Below are positions 17,218 to 25,580 of a stretch of DNA of 64,000 nt, one piece after another. The DNA lies in assembly GCA_016218085.1 (NCBI GenBank), contig JACREY010000012.1:496001-560000 (forward strand), in the 5' to 3' direction. The position numbers were made by a program, and so were the translations under genes. Source of the stretch: Ignavibacteriota bacterium (lineage in GTDB: Bacteria > Bacteroidota > Ignavibacteria > Tepidaquicellales > Tepidaquicellaceae). Position 1 is the first letter of the stretch; each line of letters begins with the position of its first letter. The notes under the pieces are model-generated. The model ran no database searches. It worked only from the letters and a program-made list of their open reading frames with translations, and was not told the DNA's origin.

Positions 17218-18092
17218 GCCGATACTTCCTCCTGTACATTATTTTTAATAGGGAGGTCAAATTCTATAAAGTGAGTATCTATTCCGAGTTCTTTTTTACT
17301 TAGTCCGAGAGCAAGTCCTATTAATTCGGACAGATACAACACGGGTATAACTTTATAATCCGAGAATTTACTTTTAATATTTTTCTGTCTCATATCCAGA
17401 TTTGAGTGGCACATAGGGCAGGCGACTATCATAACGTTTGCGCCGTGTTTTTGTGCATCATCAAGAATTTTTTTGGATAAATCAACGACTATATCTGTTC
17501 TTGCAATCGAGTGTGCGGCTCCGCAGCATTCGAGCTTGAAATTCCAGTCAACCGTCTGAGCGCCTGTTGCTTTTACGATTTCTTCCATTGAGTCGGGTTG
17601 TTCGGAATCATCTGTATTAATTCCGTTTGGCCTTACTAGGAGACATCCGTAATAGCAGGCTGCTTTCAGGTTTTTCAAATCTGTTTTTTTCTTTTCTGTG
17701 ATTTTTTCTTTACCGACTTTCTGAAAGAAGTTTACAATATTATATATTTCAGGAATATTGTTTATTTTTTCTTCTATTATTGTTTCTATTTCGTATTTCT
17801 GCTCCTGGTGATTTTGCAGTTCAGTTTTTGAAGAAGCGAGCCTGTTATAACAGGCTGCGCAGGGAGCAAAGATTTCTTTCATTCCCTGTTTTTCGGCGAG
17901 AGCAAGATTCCTTGCCGACAAAGCCAGAGAAAGTTTATGACTGGTAACGTGAGCTGAGGTTGCACCGCAGCAGGACCAATCGTCGATTTCAGTTAAGTCA
18001 ACGTTTAAAATCTTAAGGATTTCCCTTAAAGATTTATCGTATTCCTTTGCTGTTCCTTCCTGGGAACAGCCCGGGTAATATCCTATTTGCAT
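17214..18092 (-). CDS. hdrB: HdrB, CCG-domain subunit
   Basis: A 292-aa subunit with two cysteine-rich CCG domains: WSCCGATSAH plus CAACYNR in the first half and LECCGAAHS plus CPMCHSN in the second. In characterised HdrB these bind two noncubane [4Fe-4S] clusters that reduce a disulfide such as CoM-S-S-CoB. An Ignavibacteria-like bacterium would not have these cofactors, so the natural disulfide is unknown (DsrC or a small thiol are common proposals; neither is encoded in this window). It overlaps hdrC by 10 bp and hdrA by 4 bp, so the three are co-translated. Confidence 0.92.
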   Translation of the reverse strand: MQIGYYPGCSQEGTAKEYDKSLREILKILNVDLTEIDDWSCCGATSAHVTSHKLSLALSARNLALAEKQGMKEIFAPCAACYNRLASSKTELQNHQEQKYEIETIIEEKINNIPEIYNIVNFFQKVGKEKITEKKKTDLKNLKAACYYGCLLVRPNGINTDDSEQPDSMEEIVKATGAQTVDWNFKLECCGAAHSIARTDIVVDLSKKILDDAQKHGANVMIVACPMCHSNLDMRQKNIKSKFSDYKVIPVLYLSELIGLALGLSKKELGIDTHFIEFDLPIKNNVQEEVSA

Positions 18093-18640
18093 TTTTTCAC
18101 CTCTGTTTTTTCGAAAATGCTTTTAATTTTGTCTTTTCCTTTTACGTTGTGCGGGAATATATTTAATTTCCCGTCGAGTAACATCTTTGGAGAGTTCTCC
18201 ACGTCGGAAAATAAATCGAATGAAGTCATTTTATAATCTTTTACCAGACCCATTTCCCAGCTTCTACCGTGATTTTTTATTTGCCTTAAAAAAGCTTTAT
18301 GGAATTTCAGTATGTTTTTATCTTTTACTTTGATTCCGTTTCTTAATGCAATTTCCCTTACCGCATCCATAAATTTTGCCAGGTCGAAATTTTTCGGACA
18401 TCTCGATGAGCATGTAAGGCATCCTGCGCAAAGCCATATTGTAGCTGAGTTCAGGGCTTTTTCATAAAGTCCGAGCTGAATATACCTGACAACTACGTTC
18501 GGAGCTTCATCCATATAATTCCTTAAAGGGCAGCCTGCCGAACATTTTCCGCATTGATAGCATAATTCAGGATTTTGGGAAGTAATATCCGAAATATCAT
18601 CGGATATTGTTCTTACATGTGTAGTATTATGATGTGACAT
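18083..18640 (-). CDS. hdrC: HdrC, 2x[4Fe-4S] subunit
   Basis: A 185-aa subunit with two [4Fe-4S] motifs, CYQCGKCSAGCP near residue 27 and CAGCLTCSSRCP near residue 71, which wire HdrA to HdrB. Length and layout match bacterial HdrC. Genes hdrC, hdrB and hdrA overlap and lie downstream of the hydrogenase genes on the same strand. Confidence 0.92.
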   Translation of the reverse strand: MSHHNTTHVRTISDDISDITSQNPELCYQCGKCSAGCPLRNYMDEAPNVVVRYIQLGLYEKALNSATIWLCAGCLTCSSRCPKNFDLAKFMDAVREIALRNGIKVKDKNILKFHKAFLRQIKNHGRSWEMGLVKDYKMTSFDLFSDVENSPKMLLDGKLNIFPHNVKGKDKIKSIFEKTEVKKCK

Positions 18641-18710
18641 AATGTCTAAGTTTTTATTTCGTGCTTTTAACCCTTAAATAATTTTATAACCTGCTGTAAG
18701 GGCTAATATT

Positions 18711-18959
18711 TTATGCAGGTGAATTGTATGTTTCTGTTAAAGGCGGTTCTTCTTGTTTTTTCTGTAAAGCATTTTTAGTGTCTTTAACTAAGGTAACACA
18801 TTTGTTTAAAACCATATAAACATTATCCAGATAAAGTCTCATTCCTTCGATATCGTTTGAATCGGGTTTTGATGCAATTGCCTCGAAAAGTTCGCTCTGA
18901 GCTTTATCGAGTAATGTAATTTCGAGTTTAAAGTCCAAGTTGTTTTTTTTGTCTGACAT
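18711..18959 (-). CDS. Small helical protein between hydA and hdrC
   Basis: An 82-aa protein with no Cys, no signal sequence and mostly charged, helix-favouring residues (LLDKAQSELFEAIASKP, MRLYLDNVYMVLNKCVTLVK with one Cys at about 55). It sits in the operon between the hydrogenase and hdr blocks, 70 bp before hdrC. It could be an assembly or docking factor, or a small subunit. Composition matches the neighbours rather than a chance frame: it has its own start, and the whole interval is otherwise noncoding. I do not recognise a family. Confidence 0.6.
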   Translation of the reverse strand: MSDKKNNLDFKLEITLLDKAQSELFEAIASKPDSNDIEGMRLYLDNVYMVLNKCVTLVKDTKNALQKKQEEPPLTETYNSPA

Positions 18960-19006
18960 GTTTTATTTCGTTTAATTGCGTTTTACTTACAGATTTTATT
19001 TCATTC

Positions 19007-19034
19007 CCGTTCCCGCATTTTGAAGCGGGAACGG
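19007..19034. terminator. Strong intra-operon hairpin after hydA
   Basis: CCGTTCCCGC and GCGGGAACGG form a perfect 10-bp stem with an 8-nt loop. It lies 16 bp downstream of the hydA stop on the minus strand and has no T-run. It may be an attenuator, or a processing or stability element that sets hydBA apart from hdr-flx expression. Confidence 0.55.
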
Positions 19035-19049
19035 AAAACAAAATAAGTA

Positions 19050-20966
19050 TTAAGCTATAAACTTACCTCTTTTTGTATAATGAGTGTGCAGGAGTTTATG
19101 TGAAAGATGTCCGCACGGGCCTTCTTTAAAGAATTCTTCATATATCTTTATTACATGCGGATTATCGTGAGATTTCCTCATAACAAGCGATTCGTCTTCA
19201 GCATAGATTGCTTCCGCACGCTTTTTCCTGATTTCCGGTGTAGTCGGGATTGGCTGACCGCCGCCGCCGATACATCCGCCCGGGCATGCCATAAATTCGA
19301 TGAAGTGGCATTCGCTGAATTTACCGCCGGCCTTAATGTCTTCCATAATTTTCTTTGCATTTGCAGTTCCATGCGCAACTGCAACTTTTAATGTAGCACC
19401 TTTTAAGAAGTCCCAGCTTGGCACCAGGTGTTTCAGGATTTCCGGAACAGGACCTACCGCCGCAATCGGAAGTTCGACATACTTAACACCTTCAAATCCT
19501 CTTACGGGCATAATGTTTGCGTTTGCAAATATATCTTCGGTTTTATTTCCTGTTACAAATTCAATGACTGACCTTAATGCCGCTTCCATAACACCTCCTG
19601 TTGCTCCGAATATTAAACCTGCGCCCGATGCGTCACCGAACGGACTGTCAAAATGAGATTTTGGCATTTCGGGTAAATTGATACCGGCTTCTTTAATCAT
19701 CTTCGCAAGTTCGCGGGTTGTTAGTCCGTAATCAACATCTTTATATCCTGATGATGCCATTTCAGGTCTGTTGCACTCGAATTTTTTTGCCGAGCAAGGC
19801 ATTACCGCTACGGATACTATATCTTTCGGGTCAATTCCTTTTTGCTGGGCATAAAATGTTTTGAATATTGCGCCGAACATCTGCTGCGGTGACTTTGCAG
19901 TTGATAAATTATCGAGGTATTCTGGATAGAAATGCTCGATATATTTTACCCAGCCAGGTGAGCAGGAAGTGAACTGCGGTAATTTAACGCTTGTATCTTT
20001 ATCGACTAAAGCTTTTTTAAGTCTTATAATTAATTCAGTACCTTCTTCAAATATGGTAAGGTCAGCAGTAAAGTTAGTATCGAATACACCGTCGAAACCA
20101 ATTCTTTTTAATGCTGTATTTAATTCCATTGTCATCGATTGTCCGGGGGCCAGTCCAAAACACTCGCCGATTGCAGCTCTTGGTGAGGGAGCAGTCTGTA
20201 TCACTACATGTTTTTTGGGATCATCGATTGCATTCCAGATTTCATCCGAAGGGTCATTTGCGTGTAAAGCTGCCGTGGGGCATCTGTTAATGCACTGTCC
20301 GCAATTTATACATACAACATCTGAGAGCGGTTTTTCCATAAATGTGCTGATGTGAGTTTTATCACCTCTGTCTATTGCTTCCAGAACTCCTACTTCCTGA
20401 AGGTCTATACAGGTTCTTACGCATCTTTTGCAAAGAACACATTTACTCATATCTCTTATTACCGAATATGATGAAGTATCTTTTTCATAAGTTGGCTTTG
20501 TTACGTGACCGAATGTATATCCGTCAACTCCGTATTCCTGAGCTAAATCCTGAAGTTCGCAATTTTGATTTCTTATGCACGAATAACATTCTCCATAATG
20601 TTCGCTGAGCATCAAATCAATAATATGTCTTCTTGCTTTTCTTACAAGAGGTGTAGAAGTTTTAATCTTAATAGGAGAAGTGATAGGGAAAGCGCAAGCT
20701 GCCTGGAGGGTTCTGAAACCTTCAACTTCCACTGAACAGACTCTGCAAACACCTGCCACGCATAAATCTTCATGATGGCAGAGTGTAGGGATATGTATGT
20801 TTTTTTGTTTACAGGCATCCAGAATTGTTGTTCCAAGCGGAACAATAGTTTTTTCTCCGTTAATTTCTATTGTAATAGTGCCTCCGATTGTGTTTGTATC
20901 AGTCGGTTTTTCCACTTCAAAAGCTCGCTGGCTGACAGGTGTTCTTGATGTTTTATCTTTTTTCAT
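19050..20966 (-). CDS. hydA: [FeFe]-hydrogenase catalytic subunit
   Basis: A 638-aa group A (M3-type) [FeFe]-hydrogenase. N-terminal [2Fe-2S] domain with C-x11-C-x5-[DLCVAGVC]RVC, then the His-Cys [4Fe-4S] motif (HYGECYSC...C), then two [4Fe-4S] sets (CVLCKRCVRTC, CINCGQCINRCP). The H-cluster motifs are TSCSPGW (L1, about residue 334), MPCSAKK (L2, about 389) and ACPGGCIGGGGQP (L3, about 559). The Ser after the first Cys in L1 replaces the proton-transfer Cys (TSCC in clostridial CpI), a common variant in sensory or bifurcating groups. A C-terminal extension (CGHLSHKLLHTHY) is typical of HydA of bifurcating trimers. It overlaps hydB by 4 bp. Maturation genes hydEFG are not in the window. Confidence 0.95.
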   Translation of the reverse strand: MKKDKTSRTPVSQRAFEVEKPTDTNTIGGTITIEINGEKTIVPLGTTILDACKQKNIHIPTLCHHEDLCVAGVCRVCSVEVEGFRTLQAACAFPITSPIKIKTSTPLVRKARRHIIDLMLSEHYGECYSCIRNQNCELQDLAQEYGVDGYTFGHVTKPTYEKDTSSYSVIRDMSKCVLCKRCVRTCIDLQEVGVLEAIDRGDKTHISTFMEKPLSDVVCINCGQCINRCPTAALHANDPSDEIWNAIDDPKKHVVIQTAPSPRAAIGECFGLAPGQSMTMELNTALKRIGFDGVFDTNFTADLTIFEEGTELIIRLKKALVDKDTSVKLPQFTSCSPGWVKYIEHFYPEYLDNLSTAKSPQQMFGAIFKTFYAQQKGIDPKDIVSVAVMPCSAKKFECNRPEMASSGYKDVDYGLTTRELAKMIKEAGINLPEMPKSHFDSPFGDASGAGLIFGATGGVMEAALRSVIEFVTGNKTEDIFANANIMPVRGFEGVKYVELPIAAVGPVPEILKHLVPSWDFLKGATLKVAVAHGTANAKKIMEDIKAGGKFSECHFIEFMACPGGCIGGGGQPIPTTPEIRKKRAEAIYAEDESLVMRKSHDNPHVIKIYEEFFKEGPCGHLSHKLLHTHYTKRGKFIA

Positions 20967-22174
20967 ATTTCAACTCCAATTCCTCTTTTGTTTAAGATTT
21001 CATCTTTAAAGTTTTCCAGTATGGTAATAAATGAATTCGGGCTTGATTGTCCGAGTCCGCATTTTGAGGAAATCTGCATTGTCTTGCCAAGTTCAATAAG
21101 TTTTTCAATATACTCGAAAGTGAATTCGCCTTTTTCCAGCATTTCCACTCCTTCGAGTAATTTTACGTTTCCAATTCTGCATGGTGTGCATTGTCCGCAG
21201 GATTCCTCAACAAAGAATTCCATAAAGTTTTTCAAAATATGAAGCATATCCCTATTTTTATTGAATATCATAATCGAACCGCCGGTTGCAATATCTTCAT
21301 AACCAAGCTTTCTATCAAACTGGGAAACAGGAACGCAAACTCCTGAAGCGCCTCCAATTTGAACTGCTTTTGAATCTTCAGCATCAACGATTTTAAGAAC
21401 TTCTCTTACAGTCGTTCCCCAGGGTAATTCATATACTCCGGGTTTTTTGCAGTCTCCCGAAATGGATAATAATTTGGAACCTGATGATTTATCTGTACCG
21501 TGTTTCGTATACCAGTCACCGCCTTTGATTACTATATGGGGGACTGATGCAAGTGTCTCCACGTTGTTGACTGATGTAGGTCTGTCGTTATAACCTGTAT
21601 TTACGGGGTAGGGGGGTCTGTTTCTTGATTCCCCTCTGCAGCCTTCGAGTGATTCTATCAAAGCAGTTTCTTCGCCGCAAACATATGCTCCTGCCCCGAG
21701 TCTTATTTTTATATCGAAATTGAAGTCACTTATACCGAGAATTTTATCGCCTAAAAGCTTGTCCTTCCTCATTTGTTCAAGGTAATCTTCCAGTGTCTTC
21801 AGCATATATTCATATTCGCCCCTCAGATACACAATACCTTCTTTAGCTCCAATAGTATAACCCCCGATTACCATCCCATCAAAAACGAGTTCCGGATATT
21901 CCATTAATAAAACTCTGTCCTTAAATGTTCCAGGTTCGCCTTCGTCCGCATTGCAGACAAGGAATTTTTCTTCCGATATTGCGGCGGCTGTCAGCATCCA
22001 TTTGGTTGCTGTCGGAAAACCCGCCCCTCCTCTTCCTTTCAGCTTGGAAGACTTTAATTCAAACAGTATATTTTCCCTTCCAATTTCAAGGGCTCTTTTG
22101 ATACCATCTCCTCTTTTATATCCGGAAAATAATACCAAGCCTTTCCTGTCCTTTTTCATATTTGTTGATTCCAT
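20963..22174 (-). CDS. hydB: NuoF/HydB-like NADH-binding FMN subunit
   Basis: A 403-aa homologue of NuoF/HydB. The NADH/FMN site is visible as GRGGAGFPTATKW (about residues 48-60), CNADEGEPGTFKDR and GAGAYVCGEETALI. The C-terminal cluster motif is SCGQCTPCR...C. It lacks the N-terminal thioredoxin-like [2Fe-2S] domain and the C-terminal ferredoxin domain found in HydB of Thermotoga-type hydrogenases, and no NuoE/HydC gene is nearby. It would give the hydrogenase an NAD(H) site. It is the first gene of the operon. Confidence 0.92.
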   Translation of the reverse strand: MESTNMKKDRKGLVLFSGYKRGDGIKRALEIGRENILFELKSSKLKGRGGAGFPTATKWMLTAAAISEEKFLVCNADEGEPGTFKDRVLLMEYPELVFDGMVIGGYTIGAKEGIVYLRGEYEYMLKTLEDYLEQMRKDKLLGDKILGISDFNFDIKIRLGAGAYVCGEETALIESLEGCRGESRNRPPYPVNTGYNDRPTSVNNVETLASVPHIVIKGGDWYTKHGTDKSSGSKLLSISGDCKKPGVYELPWGTTVREVLKIVDAEDSKAVQIGGASGVCVPVSQFDRKLGYEDIATGGSIMIFNKNRDMLHILKNFMEFFVEESCGQCTPCRIGNVKLLEGVEMLEKGEFTFEYIEKLIELGKTMQISSKCGLGQSSPNSFITILENFKDEILNKRGIGVEI

Positions 22175-22461
22175 TTTTTAAGATAAGTTATTTTTATGTT
22201 TTGATTTTCTGATATAGACAATCATAAAAAGATAAATAGGTCTTATTATCCTAAATTAGCTATTTTAAAAATTTTCTTCAATGTATTTTTCCGTCTACAA
22301 ATAGAGTTTTTTGCATGTCAAGGGAAAAGATTAGTATTATTTAATTATTTAAAATTCAGCATTTAAATGACGTTTTTTCTTCCGGTATATTAAGTAAATA
22401 ATAATTCTTTCGGATTTTTTTTAGATTTTTATTATGTTAATTTGTAAAAAAGCAAAAAAAA

Positions 22462-23130
22462 TTGAGTTTATATAGTTCATCGGCGAAAATATTCAGAAAA
22501 GATTTTAAGTCAGAATTACGGAACAGGTACGTTATTAATTCGCTTTTAATGTTTGTTCTGGTAACCATATCCATAATAAAATTTTCAATAGGGAATGAAA
22601 GGGTAGAAGGTGAAATATTATCAGGCTTGCTCTGGATTGTTATCTTCTTTGCTGCAATAAACGGACTGGCGAGGGTATTTATAAAAGAGGAGGAAAAGGA
22701 AACATCATTTGCCCTTAAATTAAGTATTGACCCGGTAAGCATTTTTATAGGAAAGCTATTTTTTAATCTTTCCCTTACTTTCTTTGTTAATATATTCATA
22801 ATAGTTTTATTTATATTAATAACAAGTTTTGAAATTAAGAATTTTTCAGCTTTCGTTGTTATAATATTACTAGGAAATTTCGGAATGGTATCGGCATCTA
22901 CAATCATAGCGGCAATAATTTCAAAAGCCAATACCAAGGGAACGCTTTATCCTGTGCTTGCTTTTCCTGTAATGCTGCCTTTACTGATTACGGTCATCAA
23001 TGCAACAAAGCTGGCAAGTTCGGGAGCAGATACATCTGAATTAATGAGCGAGTACCAGATACTTTTTTCATATGCGGTAGTTGTTACGACCGTTTCCCTG
23101 ATGTTGTTCAAACACGTGTGGGAAGATTAA
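22462..23130 (+). CDS. ccmB: CcmB heme exporter permease
   Basis: A 222-aa membrane protein with about six hydrophobic segments and the family opening (FRKDFKSELRNRYVINSLLMFV), FIKEEEKETSFALKLS and FGMVSASTIIAAI. CcmB is the permease of the CcmABC heme-handling system for c-type cytochromes. It starts at TTG. No ccmA is seen next to it. The 3' end, including the stop codon, is the attachment core of the integrative element, and the element keeps the reading frame intact. Before insertion the gene was followed after about 36 bp by the crp/fnr gene now at 52967. Its product would serve the cytochrome c of the nos region. Confidence 0.88.
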   Translation: MSLYSSSAKIFRKDFKSELRNRYVINSLLMFVLVTISIIKFSIGNERVEGEILSGLLWIVIFFAAINGLARVFIKEEEKETSFALKLSIDPVSIFIGKLFFNLSLTFFVNIFIIVLFILITSFEIKNFSAFVVIILLGNFGMVSASTIIAAIISKANTKGTLYPVLAFPVMLPLLITVINATKLASSGADTSELMSEYQILFSYAVVVTTVSLMLFKHVWED

Positions 23131-23131
23131 A
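23115..23131 (+). repeat. attL, 17-bp direct repeat in ccmB 3' end
   Basis: cgtgtgggaagattaaa. It contains the last codons and stop of ccmB, so the gene is restored on integration. The second copy is at 52934-52950. Confidence 0.85.
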
Positions 23132-23133
23132 TA

Positions 23134-23148
23134 TGACAAATACTGTCA
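23134..23148. promoter_or_regulatory. Palindrome TGACA-N5-TGTCA at the element's left end
   Basis: TGACAAATACTGTCA is a perfect inverted repeat 3 bp inside attL and 142 bp before the integrase start. It could be a regulator-binding site or an integrase core/arm element. Confidence 0.4.
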
Positions 23149-23237
23149 AAACAAAGGAAGAAAAAACCATATAAATCAAGCATATAGGGCGTTTTAGCAA
23201 TTCCTTAGTTTTCCTATTTTTTCCCTTTATTTACAAT

Positions 23238-23260
23238 ATTTTTACAACTAATTTACAACT
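23238..23260 (+). repeat. Left paired TTTACAACT arm repeat
   Basis: Two copies of TTTACAACT 11 bp apart, in a 23-bp block repeated identically at 52848-52870 near the right end and in similar form at 45582-45601. Likely arm-type integrase-binding sites. Confidence 0.7.
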
Positions 23261-23290
23261 CGAATATTTAATTTAATTTGGAAGACTAAA

Positions 23291-24415
23291 ATGAAGATTA
23301 AATTACGGAGTAAAAAAGTTTCTAATGGAAATGAAAGTCTTTATTTGGAATATTATAAAGGCTACACAAAAACTCCCGAGGGTAAAATCAAACATAATAG
23401 AGAATTCGAATTTCTAAATCTCTATTTCAAATCAAAGCCTAAAAACCCTATTGAGAAAGTCGAAAACAAAAACACTCTTGCGTTTGCTAATAAAATTCTT
23501 ATTCAAAGACAAGCAGATATTAATTCAGGGAAGTATGGTATTCCAAGCACATTAAAATTAAATGTCAATTTCTTAGAATATTTTAATAGTTTAATTACAA
23601 AAAGAAATTTTCATAGAAACTGGATTACTACTTATAAATACTTGCAAGATTATTGTAATTCTGAAACCACTTTTAAAGATATTGATGAAAAATTTTGTGA
23701 AGGATTTTTAGAATACCTATATCACGTAATAACGAAGATGGGAAATAATTTATCCAAAAATACTGTCTATGCTTATTTCAGTAAATTTAATGCGTGTCTA
23801 AATAAAGCATATAAAGAAAAGTTGATTTTGCAAAATCCCATAAAATTCATAGAGTCAGTAAAAAAGCAAGAAACAAGAAGAGAATACTTAACTTTTGACG
23901 AAATTAAAAGTTTAGCTCAAACTGAATGCACCAATGATATATTAAAAAGAGCATTTTTATTTAGCTGCTTGACAGGGTTAAGGTGGTCAGATATTAATAA
24001 GCTAACGTGGTCTGACATACAAAATTTTAATGGAGGTTACAGAATAATATTCACTCAGAAAAAAACTAAAGGAATTGAATATCTTGATATTTCAAATCAG
24101 GCATACGATTTACTTGGAACTTCTGAATCTGATAATCAACGGATATTTGAAGGTTTAAATTACAGCATTTTTATGAATAGGTTGTTAAGAAAATGGTGTG
24201 AAAAAGCCAAAATAAATAAATATATTTCATATCATACTTCAAGACACACATTTGCGGTTTTGCAACTAACATTGGGGACCGACATTTATACAGTATCAAA
24301 ATTACTTGGGCATAGAGATTTAACAAGCACACAAGTATATGCTAAAATTGTAGATGAAAAAAAGAAAGAAGCAATAAATAGAATACCGGAAATAAAAATA
24401 AATTTTAATAAATAA
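23291..24415 (+). CDS. Tyrosine recombinase (element integrase)
   Basis: A 374-aa Bacteroidota-type phage integrase family protein. An N-terminal arm-binding region (about 1-90) is followed by a SAM-like core-binding domain (about 95-195) and the catalytic domain. Catalytic residues are visible: R231 (TGLRWSD), H315-x2-R318 (HTSRH), H341 (GHRD) and Y350. It lies 160 bp inside attL, the position expected for the enzyme that inserted this element into the ccmB 3' end. The following gene starts 4 bp after its stop. Confidence in the family is high. Confidence 0.92.
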   Translation: MKIKLRSKKVSNGNESLYLEYYKGYTKTPEGKIKHNREFEFLNLYFKSKPKNPIEKVENKNTLAFANKILIQRQADINSGKYGIPSTLKLNVNFLEYFNSLITKRNFHRNWITTYKYLQDYCNSETTFKDIDEKFCEGFLEYLYHVITKMGNNLSKNTVYAYFSKFNACLNKAYKEKLILQNPIKFIESVKKQETRREYLTFDEIKSLAQTECTNDILKRAFLFSCLTGLRWSDINKLTWSDIQNFNGGYRIIFTQKKTKGIEYLDISNQAYDLLGTSESDNQRIFEGLNYSIFMNRLLRKWCEKAKINKYISYHTSRHTFAVLQLTLGTDIYTVSKLLGHRDLTSTQVYAKIVDEKKKEAINRIPEIKINFNK

Positions 24416-24419
24416 TAAA

Positions 24420-25469
24420 ATGGATGGCGAAACAATTAGGGATGTATTCATCCAATTGTATGAAAAGGATTTACTTTATGAATTAAGAAACGATTCTATA
24501 AAACTATTTAATAAGCCATTTATAGATGAAAATTCTTATGTAATTAGTTTGGAGTATATAAAAAAATTCCCTGAGCCATTTATTTTGTATCTATTTTTCT
24601 ATCGTTTTTGCTTTATGCATTCGTATGAAAATAAAATTGACAATCAAACCTCTATAATGGGAAGTTTTGAAAAATCTGACATTGGAGCAATAAATGAATT
24701 TATCGCTTTTATAAAAAAGAATCATTTAGAAGAAAATATTACTATTGATTTTCTTATTAATTTAAAACAATATTATGAAAAGTGTGTTAATGATTATAAG
24801 GAAATTAAACAAAATATGTATAAAGATATAAAGCCTTATAAAAGAATAATTAGTTTTAAGGATAATACAATATTAAATCTTACCAATAATTTTTTTGATA
24901 GTTGTTTATATGAATTAATTTTAGAATATAGATTATATAATAAAAAAATAATTAGAAGAAATGATTTGAAAAAATTCATAAAGAATAGATACTGTGCTAT
25001 CGAAGACAATTTGTTTTACGTTAAAAAGCTATTAAAAAATATAGGTTATCAAATTCCAGAATTTGAATTATTGAAGCAAAAGAAAAATATCGAAGATATT
25101 GAAAGTGAAAGCTTGAAAATTAAATGGTATAGTAATGATAGTGATTTATATTATCTAATAAAAAAATTTAAAAAGATAAGTGATGTATGTAAAGAAAACG
25201 TTAAAGAATTTGTAAGAATTAATTTTATAAGTTGGAAAAATATTCCGTATAGAGACAAGAATATTACACAAGGAATTAATAACTTACTTAATAATGCAAA
25301 AAGTAATCAGAAATCTAAAAAAGGGAAATTAATTGATGAAATATTCGATGATGCATTTTCTGATAAAAAAATTAATATTGAAAAATTAACCGAAGGATTA
25401 ATTAAAGAATCGTTTATATCAAAAGAACAAAAGGATCTATTTTTGACTCTTAAAAATAGTATTCCTTGA
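24420..25469 (+). CDS. Hypothetical protein of the integrative element
   Basis: A 349-aa protein, soluble, with no signal peptide or membrane helix, rich in Lys, Ile, Asn and Tyr. Middle and C-terminal regions look helical (DLKKFIKNRYCAIEDNLFYVKKL, DLYYLIKKFKKISDVCKENVKEF). No catalytic motif is recognised. It starts 4 bp after the integrase stop and is probably cotranscribed with it, a position often held by small element-maintenance or host-interaction genes. The stop lies inside a run of 10-bp tandem repeats. Function unknown. Confidence 0.65.
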   Translation: MDGETIRDVFIQLYEKDLLYELRNDSIKLFNKPFIDENSYVISLEYIKKFPEPFILYLFFYRFCFMHSYENKIDNQTSIMGSFEKSDIGAINEFIAFIKKNHLEENITIDFLINLKQYYEKCVNDYKEIKQNMYKDIKPYKRIISFKDNTILNLTNNFFDSCLYELILEYRLYNKKIIRRNDLKKFIKNRYCAIEDNLFYVKKLLKNIGYQIPEFELLKQKKNIEDIESESLKIKWYSNDSDLYYLIKKFKKISDVCKENVKEFVRINFISWKNIPYRDKNITQGINNLLNNAKSNQKSKKGKLIDEIFDDAFSDKKINIEKLTEGLIKESFISKEQKDLFLTLKNSIP

Positions 25470-25499
25470 TATTCCTTGAAAGTCTTTGAAAACCTTTGA
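25460..25499 (+). repeat. Four 10-bp tandem repeats (iteron-like)
   Basis: TATTCCTTGA twice, then AAGTCTTTGA and AAACCTTTGA, in phase with one DNA helical turn. They overlap the stop of the preceding gene and lie upstream of the small HTH gene. Confidence 0.55.
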
Positions 25500-25543
25500 A
25501 ATCAAAAGGTGTCAATTTACAATTTTCCTTTATCTTCCGATTT

Positions 25544-25579
25544 TTGTATTAAGTATTAATTAAATTAAACTTGATACAA
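25544..25579. promoter_or_regulatory. Inverted repeat at the start of the HTH gene
   Basis: TTGTATTAAG and CTTGATACAA match in 9 of 10 positions around a 16-bp AT-only spacer and end 1 bp before the ATG at 25581. A likely operator, perhaps bound by the HTH protein itself. Confidence 0.5.
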
Positions 25580-25580
25580 A

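Noticed and set aside
22437-22937. Minus-strand ORF of 166 codons opposite ccmB
   Set aside because: It is a shadow frame of the clear CcmB reading frame and has no recognisable domain.
23280-23290. ggaagactaaa before the integrase start, resembling the att core
   Set aside because: Only 10 of 11 bases match and only the right part of the core, expected by chance in AT-rich DNA.
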